A DNA stretch of 32,659 bases from positions 1 through 32,659 of the forward strand of contig CAZHKH010000008.1 of assembly GCA_964532515.1 (NCBI GenBank), given 5' to 3'. This document shows, in pieces, positions 25,851 through 32,659 of the stretch. The notes beneath the pieces are model-generated. The model was given only the letters and a program-made list of their open reading frames with translations, had not been told where the DNA came from and ran no database searches. The position numbers were made by a program, and so were the translations under genes. This stretch comes from TMED161 sp964532515 (lineage in GTDB: Bacteria; Fidelibacterota; Marinisomatia; SCGC-AAA003-L08; D37C17). Within the stretch, counting starts at the first letter, position 1. Each line of letters opens with the position of its first letter.

Positions 25851-28203
25851 TTTTATTATATATAAATGAAGTAATAAACATAATTAAAATTATAATTAGT
25901 GAAAAGTAGGTGATTATTGAGCTGTAGACTAGGTCTTTAGGTTTAAATTCTAAAATGATTTCATTTTTTCCACTTGGAACGAAGAAACCTCTCAATAAAT
26001 TGTTTACTTCTATTATTTCTAAGCTTGGAGCTCCACTTATTTCCCAGCCATGCGGAAAATATATCTCACTTAATAATACAAAATGCTGGCCCTTCTCTGT
26101 ATCCTTTGCATCGGTTGTTATTATTATTTTATTTGGAGAATATCCTTTTATATATATCTCTGATGAAGGATTAAAAGATAATTGAGGACTATTGTTAAAA
26201 TCACTTTTAGATATGAATGAATTTTCACTTATATTAAAAGAATCAGTATTTAATATTTTATATCCATCTTCTCTAGAATCTACTGAATTTATATTCTCTA
26301 AAAATTGAACTCGTGGCTCAAATTCTAGATACTCATAGATGTGTGCTAATCTATAATTTAAATTAGAGTAATAACTTCCACTTGCAACCAATTTAAGAGA
26401 GGGATGATTTATCTGATTGGAAAGTATTAAATATTTTACATTTAATATCTTAAATCTATTGAGCAGGGGAACAGAGTCAAATGATTCAAATATAGAGAGT
26501 TTAGCAGGGTGATATCCTCCTATTGATTCAATGTTAAAAGCTGCTAATCTATTATTATTATGATCTGGTTTAAGCTGTTGCTTCTCGAATGAAGCTGAGA
26601 ATACTCTAAACTTTGATTTATCTTTTTTTAAAAATTTTATTATATCATCATTTTCAAATTTAAATTGATTATTTATATCCGTAATATCTTTAATTGGAAT
26701 ATCCTGAGTGTAAGTTATTTCCTTTTGGGGATTTATGATTTGATAACCAACTACATATAAATCAAAGAAAGAAGCTAATATATAAACAGATAGAGCTACT
26801 TCAATTCGTATTTTATCTTTTATATAGCAATATGTAGCGATAATAATACTAGAAAGAAATATGGATACAAATATCAAATCATTTCTTATCATTTCATTCC
26901 TAAAATTATTTGTTGTCAATCTTTGATCCCAACCTAATGAAAAATCAACAAAGAAATATCTGTATAAAGCTAAAAATAATATGGCTCCTGATATACAACA
27001 TATTATCTTTAAAATAGCTTTGTCTTTTTTCTTTAGTTTTTCTATTAAATTATTTAGCCCAATTGCTGCAAGTATTGATATAGAAAACTGAAATAATACT
27101 AATATCATCGATGGAACTCTAAACTTATTAAAATAGGGTAGCCAATCATAAAGCAAAGCATAGAAAAATGTATATTTCCCAAATGAAACCAATAAACTCA
27201 AAATTAGTATGGATAATAGTAAATATTTTATTTTACTTGAATTTTGATAAAATGCTAAGATCGCTAAAAGAAAAATAATTATTCCGATATAGTTAGGGAA
27301 ATTAGTCATTGGCATATATCCAAAATATGATAATTCTCCAAAACCAAAAGAAGATGGAAGAATCATGCTGAGCATTTCATATGGATGTAAAGACCATGAT
27401 GTCGCATAGTCAAATGCTGCGCCTCCCTCCGAGACTGATCTTTTTGAATATGGGGCGTAATTTAGAAGAGGAATATATATCCATAAAGACATGCAAAACC
27501 CAAGAGCAGAGGCCACTAACCATCTAATTAGAAACTTTAAATCAATATTATATTTAGATTTATAGCTTAGTACCATATCATAAATCAGATACATTCCCAT
27601 TAAAATCCAAGAATAATACGCAATCTGAACATGGGCTCTTTGAAGTTGCAAGCCTATTATAAACGCTAAAATTGAAATAGATCTAATATCAGGCTCTTCT
27701 TTAAGTCTAATTAATGACCACATCACCCAAGGGATATATGAAGCGGTCATAACTTGGCTTCCATGCCCATGAACAATCATTGTTACCATCCATGGCATAA
27801 TCATAAATGATATCGCTCCAAATAAAGAAGAGAAAAAATCTAATTTTAATCTGCTGAGCAATAGATACATTCCAATGCCTGCAAATAAAAAATGTAATAA
27901 ATAATTCCAAAACCAAGGAACATTAATTGCCTTTATAAGTGATATGATATGATGAGGGAGGTAGTATTCAGATATATTTTGCATGGAGTGTGTTGAAGGA
28001 AGTCCTGAGAACATCCAAGGAAGCCAAATTGGATATTCATCAAACTCTTTAGTTGAAGCCTCTATCCCATGCTTTACTGATTTAGCAGATATGGTATCCT
28101 GTGTTAGGAATAAATAATCATCAAACATCACTCTATGAAATAGACTAGAACACACTAAAAATAATATTCCAAGAAGAATTAATATTCTATTTGATTTTAA
28201 CAT
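25837..28203 (-). CDS. YfhO-family polytopic membrane protein, putative GT-C glycosyltransferase
   Basis: Large inner-membrane protein of 788 residues. Roughly a dozen or more hydrophobic helices occupy residues 1-480, followed by a soluble domain of about 260 residues and a last helix near the carboxy end (about 762-782). The first loop contains QDTISAKSVKHGIEAS and later WMFSGLPSTHSMQ. The terminal soluble domain has the YfhO signature of a GWE motif, NNLLRGFFVPSG and IILEFKP. YfhO proteins are GT-C-like enzymes thought to add sugars from polyprenyl-phosphate donors to exported glycopolymers or lipids. Next to sulfotransferases and glycosyltransferases it probably decorates or extends the same surface glycan. 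It shares one base with the upstream sulfotransferase stop (TAATG). Confidence 0.8.
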   Translation of the reverse strand: MLKSNRILILLGILFLVCSSLFHRVMFDDYLFLTQDTISAKSVKHGIEASTKEFDEYPIWLPWMFSGLPSTHSMQNISEYYLPHHIISLIKAINVPWFWNYLLHFLFAGIGMYLLLSRLKLDFFSSLFGAISFMIMPWMVTMIVHGHGSQVMTASYIPWVMWSLIRLKEEPDIRSISILAFIIGLQLQRAHVQIAYYSWILMGMYLIYDMVLSYKSKYNIDLKFLIRWLVASALGFCMSLWIYIPLLNYAPYSKRSVSEGGAAFDYATSWSLHPYEMLSMILPSSFGFGELSYFGYMPMTNFPNYIGIIIFLLAILAFYQNSSKIKYLLLSILILSLLVSFGKYTFFYALLYDWLPYFNKFRVPSMILVLFQFSISILAAIGLNNLIEKLKKKDKAILKIICCISGAILFLALYRYFFVDFSLGWDQRLTTNNFRNEMIRNDLIFVSIFLSSIIIATYCYIKDKIRIEVALSVYILASFFDLYVVGYQIINPQKEITYTQDIPIKDITDINNQFKFENDDIIKFLKKDKSKFRVFSASFEKQQLKPDHNNNRLAAFNIESIGGYHPAKLSIFESFDSVPLLNRFKILNVKYLILSNQINHPSLKLVASGSYYSNLNYRLAHIYEYLEFEPRVQFLENINSVDSREDGYKILNTDSFNISENSFISKSDFNNSPQLSFNPSSEIYIKGYSPNKIIITTDAKDTEKGQHFVLLSEIYFPHGWEISGAPSLEIIEVNNLLRGFFVPSGKNEIILEFKPKDLVYSSIITYFSLIIILIMFITSFIYNKNEKF

Positions 28204-29054
28204 TAATATCCCATCTTATTTATTAAATTTTTACACGGTACCTCTAACTCCACTAATGAGGTTTCTTTTTTATATGCATATTTTCTAGATGAATCAATTT
28301 TAGATAAAATTTGATTTAGTTTATCTGAATCTACACTAATTTTACAATACTCCAATAATGACATAACCTCAAGCTTAGGATTAGATAATATATCTTCAAA
28401 CCTAATAACTAGACTCTGCCCTGATTGATTGTTTACTATTTGGTCATAATACAGCTCAATTAAATTGAAACAGTCATTATGAGAGTTTAAAATCATGCTA
28501 GCGTTATAATTAGTATGGCTTATTGAAAGTAAAGCCTTTATAACATTAGATGTTTTTTTCTTTCGCTTTATGTCTAATTCTATCTCTTTTGTCTGTCTAC
28601 TCAATAAACTAGCAGATATATCAATTGGATGTCTAATTATATGAATTGTTTTTAGTTCTGGGAAAATTTCTCGCCATATATTTTCTGTAAATGTGTTTCT
28701 GGGATCTTTCCATCCCCAAGGCTCAGAGATACCATTGAATGAACCTTTTTTTATTATACTACTCCAGCCAAAATAAAGAGTATTTGCTCTACTTCTAACT
28801 AGTTTTTCTAGTTGCAATACTATATCTTGTTTTATATCCTCGTTTATTTCATCAAATATTTTTGGATTATCCCAAGAAGATCCTAGAAGTGACATCATCC
28901 AAATATTAATTCTTTGAAAAAATAATGATTCATTGTTTGAATCCAGCTTATTACCGATAATAAGACCGCACTTATTGAGAATATCAGTTATCATGGAAGT
29001 GCCTGACCTATGCATGCCTGATAATAAAATTGGTGCTATTTTATTATTACTCAT
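28203..29054 (-). CDS. Sulfotransferase family protein (first of a tandem pair)
   Basis: PAPS-dependent sulfotransferase fold, 283 residues. The 5'-phosphosulfate loop GMHRSGTSM is at 13-21, then WGWKDPRNT (113-121). The 3'-phosphate motif IHIIRHPIDISASLLSR is at 137-153, with R141 and S148 as probable PAPS contacts. RFEDILSNP follows in the carboxy half. The GMHRSGTS loop and WGWKDPR place it with bacterial carbohydrate-type sulfotransferases. The acceptor is probably a sugar of the glycan made by the neighbouring glycosyltransferases. It is only distantly similar to the next gene, so the pair is not a recent duplication. It is joined to both neighbours by one-base TAATG overlaps. Confidence 0.9.
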   Translation of the reverse strand: MSNNKIAPILLSGMHRSGTSMITDILNKCGLIIGNKLDSNNESLFFQRINIWMMSLLGSSWDNPKIFDEINEDIKQDIVLQLEKLVRSRANTLYFGWSSIIKKGSFNGISEPWGWKDPRNTFTENIWREIFPELKTIHIIRHPIDISASLLSRQTKEIELDIKRKKKTSNVIKALLSISHTNYNASMILNSHNDCFNLIELYYDQIVNNQSGQSLVIRFEDILSNPKLEVMSLLEYCKISVDSDKLNQILSKIDSSRKYAYKKETSLVELEVPCKNLINKMGY

Positions 29055-29962
29055 TAATTATATTGCCAATCATTTAGTTCTAAATCAGTGATAGATGAAA
29101 GCAGCTGTACTTGATTATTATTCCAATTAAAATATTTTTCCGGGAGATCTTTTAAATTTTTCTCAATCTGTTCTTTAGATTCAGATTTAGAATAATCTTT
29201 AGAGTTAAATAAATCAATAATACTTTTAAGCTTAAACTTTATTTGATCAGAGGGGATAAGTGCGTTAATTGCTTTTTTGACAAGTGTATCAGTGTACAAC
29301 AGATCTCTTACTATCATTGATTTTACTTTTTTCTTTTTATTTGATTCTGGCACTTTAATTAAATGGAAATTGTTTTCAATATCAATAAAATTACATATAG
29401 AATTTATGATAGTATTATTCTGATCAGAAATTAAATCTTCAAATTTAATGAATAGAAAATTTGACTTGTTAAAATTATTCAGGTAAATCTCTAGCTGTTT
29501 AGTGTAATTCCCTCTTTCTAAATAGCTATGATTAATAAATGAAAATAATTTTCTATCTTCTTTTAAACGCTTTTTTTCATTTTCCAGTGCATCTGAGAAT
29601 GACAGATTTTCATACCCTCTATAGCAAGACATTAAATAATGAGATAATGCCCTATCCAATGGCTTTCTAAAAATAACAATGAACTTAGGGCTCTCAATTG
29701 TTGACTTTATTCTAAGTGCTGAATTTTTAAAGAATAAATATGAGGGATCTACCTCACAAAATATTTGATTATTTGAATCAAACTGTTCTAGATACCAATT
29801 AACTCCTCTAGAAAAAATTTCATCATGACTGAAAAAATGAGTTTCTTTGATTTTAGGCAAAGAAATTTGATGGCTGGTTGATAAAAAATCATGGAGCGCA
29901 GTTGTCCCAGATTTTTGAGCTCCTATAGTAAAAATAAATTTATTATTATCAATTTTATTCAT
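29054..29962 (-). CDS. Sulfotransferase, heparan-sulfate type (second of a tandem pair)
   Basis: PAPS-dependent sulfotransferase of 302 residues. The 5'-phosphosulfate loop GAQKSGTTAL is at 14-23, with K17 as the probable catalytic or PAPS-binding Lys. KETHFF (39-44) is followed by a VDPSYLF stretch (71-77), typical of heparan-sulfate N/O-sulfotransferase-like enzymes. The 3'-phosphate motif KFIVIFRKPLDRALSHY is at 93-109. FIKFEDL follows near residue 180. Its loops differ from those of the adjacent sulfotransferase, which suggests a different position or sugar. The start overlaps the glycosyltransferase stop by 4 bases. Confidence 0.9.
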   Translation of the reverse strand: MNKIDNNKFIFTIGAQKSGTTALHDFLSTSHQISLPKIKETHFFSHDEIFSRGVNWYLEQFDSNNQIFCEVDPSYLFFKNSALRIKSTIESPKFIVIFRKPLDRALSHYLMSCYRGYENLSFSDALENEKKRLKEDRKLFSFINHSYLERGNYTKQLEIYLNNFNKSNFLFIKFEDLISDQNNTIINSICNFIDIENNFHLIKVPESNKKKKVKSMIVRDLLYTDTLVKKAINALIPSDQIKFKLKSIIDLFNSKDYSKSESKEQIEKNLKDLPEKYFNWNNNQVQLLSSITDLELNDWQYN

Positions 29963-30789
29963 TTTCTATTAGTAATTGTGATGAAAAGCGATTTGAAAAA
30001 ATATTTAAATAACAGTAAAAATGCCATTGGGTTTTTAAAATATTTTCTAAATAAAATATAGCTCGATTTAGATTTTAAAAATATTTTTTTAATTGAATAG
30101 TTTCCCCCGGTAGATAGAGAAACTTTATGATACACAATTGCAGAGGGAATATACAGGCAATTAACGCCAATTTTTTTTGCTCGTAAGCATAAATCAACAT
30201 CCTCATTGTACATAAAAAAAGATTCATCAAATCCATTGAGCTTTAGATAATTATCTTTATGTATAATCATGCAACAACCCGTAACGTAATCTGTCTCTAG
30301 TCGAGAATTAAATTCATTATGATTTTTTCTGATTCCAATATGAGAGATTATCCCTTTTGAGAGGTCAACTCTTCCTCCGCCATACCAAAGTAAACTTTTA
30401 TTGCTATCATATAGAATCTTTGTTCCATATATATAGTTCTGACCATTTTTGACTATTTGATCAGTTATAGACGTAATAAAATTATTATCTACTACAGTAT
30501 CATAATTCAGTAGAATAATATATTCATCATCATGAGATAAGCATTTATTGATTCCTAGGTTATACCCTATTGAAAAACCATAATTTTTCTCAAGTTTAAC
30601 AATTTGAATTTGAGAATCTAAGTTTTTAATAGAATCATCGGAAGAAGCATTATCAATCACTGTTATTTTAAAATTAGTAGCTCTATTTGATAATATTGAA
30701 TCTATGCATTGAGAAAGCATTTCCCCGCCATTCCAATTTAGAATGCATATATTAAACTTTGGGCTTATATTTTTATGTTGATCTATCAT
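29959..30789 (-). CDS. Family 2 glycosyltransferase
   Basis: GT-A fold inverting glycosyltransferase, 276 residues, resembling the rhamnosyltransferase/WcaE-like branch. ILNWNGGEML (16-25), the nucleotide-binding DNASSDDS (46-53), KNYGFSIGYNLGI (68-80) and LLNYDTVVD (93-101, in place of the usual DxD) form the amino half. YVTGCCMI (168-175) and GFDESFFMYNEDVDLCLRA (186-204) give the catalytic ED region. The carboxy end is basic and hydrophobic, suggesting membrane association. It overlaps both neighbours by 4 bases. The donor and acceptor cannot be read from sequence. Confidence 0.93.
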   Translation of the reverse strand: MIDQHKNISPKFNICILNWNGGEMLSQCIDSILSNRATNFKITVIDNASSDDSIKNLDSQIQIVKLEKNYGFSIGYNLGINKCLSHDDEYIILLNYDTVVDNNFITSITDQIVKNGQNYIYGTKILYDSNKSLLWYGGGRVDLSKGIISHIGIRKNHNEFNSRLETDYVTGCCMIIHKDNYLKLNGFDESFFMYNEDVDLCLRAKKIGVNCLYIPSAIVYHKVSLSTGGNYSIKKIFLKSKSSYILFRKYFKNPMAFLLLFKYFFKSLFITITNRK

Positions 30790-31907
30790 AGGGATTTATA
30801 AAGGTCTAATACCTCCTCTATAAAATAGTTCCAAGAAAATTGTTTTCTAAAGTCTATAATATCCTCATTATAATTTTTTTTATTGCTAAAAAAATCTATA
30901 ATTGATTCTGAAAGAGCTTCTGGATTATTTTTTTCAAATAAAAAGCCAGTTTTTTGATTTACGACCATTTCTTGAATGCCTTTTATGTCTGAAGCAACAA
31001 CTGGCCTCTGATATGAATATGCTAGAGGAATAATTCCACTCTGAGAGGCATGCCTGTATGGAAGGACAACTATATCTGATGCAGAAAAATATGTCGATAC
31101 TTCGCTATCTGGTATATACTCATTAATCCATCTAATCTCATTATTTTTTGAATGCTCTTTAATGAGTTTATTATATATATCTTGATCCTGATATGATTCT
31201 CCACATATTAAAATTTGATAGTTATTTAATTTTTCTTGTAAATATTTATTTGCTTTAATTAGGATATCCAAGCCTTTATACTCTCTGATTAATCCAAAAA
31301 AAAGTATGACTTTCTTTCCCGTTACCCCTATCCTGGCTTTAGACTCCTCTTTCAAGGGCATATCCATATTAGTTACAACTGGATGAAACATTTTTTTATA
31401 ATTTGGTTTAGAGATAATATCTCTTAGTTGCTCTTCAACTGTTATTGACATCACAATAAACGCATCTATATGCTTAAACAGCTTTTTAATTAGGGGAATA
31501 TCATAAAAATGTTTTTCGTGAGGAATAATATTATCACAGATACAAACGACCTTTGTACCTTGAAGCTCTTTTTTTACCTTACGAATGATATAAGAATGAC
31601 AAAGAGCAAAGAAAGGATTCCAGAATCTAATTACGATTAAATCAGGGGAGCTCTTTTTTATAAATTTTACAGCTTTTATCCAGCTAAAAGGATTAATTGA
31701 ATCTATAATCCTATAATTTTGGTCTTGTTTTTTTAATGATGTCTTATCATATTGAGTCTTCCCTGGAAATAAAAGTGTCGGGTATTGACGTTTGAAATTA
31801 ATAATATTTACAGAGTGATTATCCTTTAGCTGATTGTAGAGATGATATGTTTGCTCAGATATTCCACCTCTATATGGAGGGGCAACGCTTAATAATGAGA
31901 TTTTCAT
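30786..31907 (-). CDS. Family 4 glycosyltransferase
   Basis: GT-B fold retaining glycosyltransferase, 373 residues. The amino-terminal domain starts KISLLSVAPPYRGGISEQTY, with the Gly-rich acceptor-side loop at 13-15. The carboxy-terminal donor domain begins at about 199 with ILFFGLIREYKGLDILIKA (201-219), then ASDIVVLPYR (276-285) and SQSGIIPLAYSYQRPVVAS (288-306). IQEMV and GFLFE follow. It likely adds one sugar to the lipid-linked glycan in the cytoplasm. It starts 3 bases after the stop of the upstream membrane-anchored glycosyltransferase gene and overlaps the next glycosyltransferase by 4 bases. Confidence 0.93.
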   Translation of the reverse strand: MKISLLSVAPPYRGGISEQTYHLYNQLKDNHSVNIINFKRQYPTLLFPGKTQYDKTSLKKQDQNYRIIDSINPFSWIKAVKFIKKSSPDLIVIRFWNPFFALCHSYIIRKVKKELQGTKVVCICDNIIPHEKHFYDIPLIKKLFKHIDAFIVMSITVEEQLRDIISKPNYKKMFHPVVTNMDMPLKEESKARIGVTGKKVILFFGLIREYKGLDILIKANKYLQEKLNNYQILICGESYQDQDIYNKLIKEHSKNNEIRWINEYIPDSEVSTYFSASDIVVLPYRHASQSGIIPLAYSYQRPVVASDIKGIQEMVVNQKTGFLFEKNNPEALSESIIDFFSNKKNYNEDIIDFRKQFSWNYFIEEVLDLYKSL

Positions 31908-31910
31908 TAA

Positions 31911-32659
31911 CTAATTCTCAGATTTTGTTATTTCTTTATCAATTTTTTCATTTTTAGATAAATAGCTGACAATTAATTCAGCAATAAATCCTATAGAAAA
32001 AATCTGTATACCAATTATTATTAATAGTATTCCAAGGAATAATAATGGCCTATCAATTGAGTAGGGTAAATCTAAATAATATCTATTTAGTATCCATTGA
32101 TAGCTTAAAATTATATTTACAACTAAGCCTGCCGCAAATAATAAAAAGCCAATGAAGCCAAATATATGAAGCGGCCTTTTAGAATACTTAGTAATAAATA
32201 AAACACTTAAAAAATCAAAAAAACCTTTAAACATTCTAGAACCTCCATATTTTGAATCCCCAAATTCTCGGGCACGATGATTGACAGGGATCTCTGTTAC
32301 ACTAAATCCTTTAGAAATAGCCAAATACGGTATAAATCTATGCAATCCCCCATAAATATTTAATGATTTAATAACTTTAGCTTTATAAGCCTTTAAACCA
32401 CAATTAAAATCATGAATCTTAAGGCCACACATCCATCTAACAACAGCATTGAATATTTTTGATGGAAATGTTTTTGAAAAGGGATCATGCCTTTTCTTCT
32501 TCCATCCTGAAACAAGATCCCAACCTTCATCTAGTTTAAGAATTAAATTATTAATTTCATGAGGATCATCCTGGAGGTCTGCGTCCATTGTTATCACAAC
32601 ATCCCCAATTGAATGCTTGAAACCCAAGTTTAAGGCATTAGATTTTCCATAATTTTTTT
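31911..32659 (-). CDS. Membrane-anchored family 2 glycosyltransferase, polyprenyl-phosphate type (5' end beyond window)
   Basis: Carboxy-terminal 248 residues of a DPM1/GtrB-like glycosyltransferase. The frame is open to the window edge and reads K-N-Y-G-K-S-N-A-L-N before the GFKHSIGD stretch, a conserved part of the nucleotide-binding domain. The true start therefore lies outside; a TTG at 32627 is internal. DADLQDDP is the DxD-containing motif, followed by RWMCGLKIHDFNCGLKAYK and HRFIPYLA. Two transmembrane helices close the protein. Enzymes of this layout transfer a sugar from a nucleotide to polyprenyl phosphate. That would provide the donor a YfhO-type GT-C enzyme is expected to use, which fits the gene five positions downstream. 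Roughly 70-80 residues are probably missing. Confidence 0.93.
   Translation of the reverse strand, partial: KNYGKSNALNLGFKHSIGDVVITMDADLQDDPHEINNLILKLDEGWDLVSGWKKKRHDPFSKTFPSKIFNAVVRWMCGLKIHDFNCGLKAYKAKVIKSLNIYGGLHRFIPYLAISKGFSVTEIPVNHRAREFGDSKYGGSRMFKGFFDFLSVLFITKYSKRPLHIFGFIGFLLFAAGLVVNIILSYQWILNRYYLDLPYSIDRPLLFLGILLIIIGIQIFSIGFIAELIVSYLSKNEKIDKEITKSEN

Noticed and set aside
28203..29962. The two sulfotransferases as a recent tandem duplication
   Set aside because: Apart from PAPS-binding motifs shared by the whole family, their sequences differ throughout, so they look like separate acquisitions or an ancient split.
32625..32627. TTG at 32627 as the start of the last glycosyltransferase
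   Set aside because: The frame stays open to the window edge and the upstream codons encode the conserved NYGKSNALN stretch, so the gene begins outside the window.
1..32659. Mobile elements, CRISPR arrays, tRNA or rRNA genes, or a phage region
   Set aside because: No transposase, integrase, phage structural gene, regularly spaced repeat or tRNA-like cloverleaf was noticed on either strand. Composition is even across the window.

Overview
This is a compact, strongly A+T-rich bacterial chromosome segment (roughly 70% A+T by eye) that is almost entirely coding. Several features suggest a Gram-negative, diderm organism of the Fibrobacteres-Chlorobi-Bacteroidetes (FCB) assemblage. These are a gingipain/PorU-like C25 peptidase with a FlgD-like carboxy-terminal domain of the type IX secretion kind, a ribosomal protein S16 with an Ala/Glu/Lys-rich tail, a division cluster in which murC runs straight into ftsQ with no murB or ddl, and a meso-diaminopimelate-type MurE. 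The very short spacers and low G+C fit a streamlined marine lineage such as Candidatus Marinimicrobia (SAR406), but that placement is an inference.

Left part (1-7445). On the minus strand lie rpsP (cut by the window start) and ffh, then an SDR oxidoreductase whose start overlaps the end of a mitochondrial-type aconitase. The aconitase carries an extra segment of about 100 residues in the linker before its swivel domain. Divergent from it, on the plus strand, is the only plus-strand gene, a short PorU/gingipain-like cysteine peptidase. It ends 4 bases from the end of ftsZ, tail to tail.

Middle (7450-22970). This is a complete-looking division and cell wall (dcw) cluster on the minus strand. 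In transcription order it is mraZ, rsmH, ftsL, ftsI, murE, murF, mraY, murD, ftsW, murG, murC, ftsQ, ftsA, ftsZ. It supplies the cytoplasmic Mur ligases, lipid I and II synthesis, the SEDS/PBP septal synthase pair, and the FtsA/FtsZ division ring. A consensus-like promoter and two perfect GTGGG repeats 10 bases apart precede mraZ and form a probable MraZ autoregulatory operator.

Right part (23148-32659). This is a second minus-strand run that enters the window already in progress. It holds a membrane-anchored family 2 glycosyltransferase (cut by the window end), a family 4 glycosyltransferase, a second family 2 glycosyltransferase, two sulfotransferases in tandem, a YfhO-type polytopic membrane protein, an orphan membrane histidine kinase, Maf and a RodZ-like protein. 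Genes from the second glycosyltransferase to Maf are joined by overlaps of 1, 4 or 14 bases. Together they look like an assembly line for a sulfated surface glycan or glycolipid, with a sensor kinase embedded in it, leading into cell-shape and division genes. No RNA genes, CRISPR arrays, insertion sequences or phage genes were seen, and no intergenic gap exceeds 300 bases.
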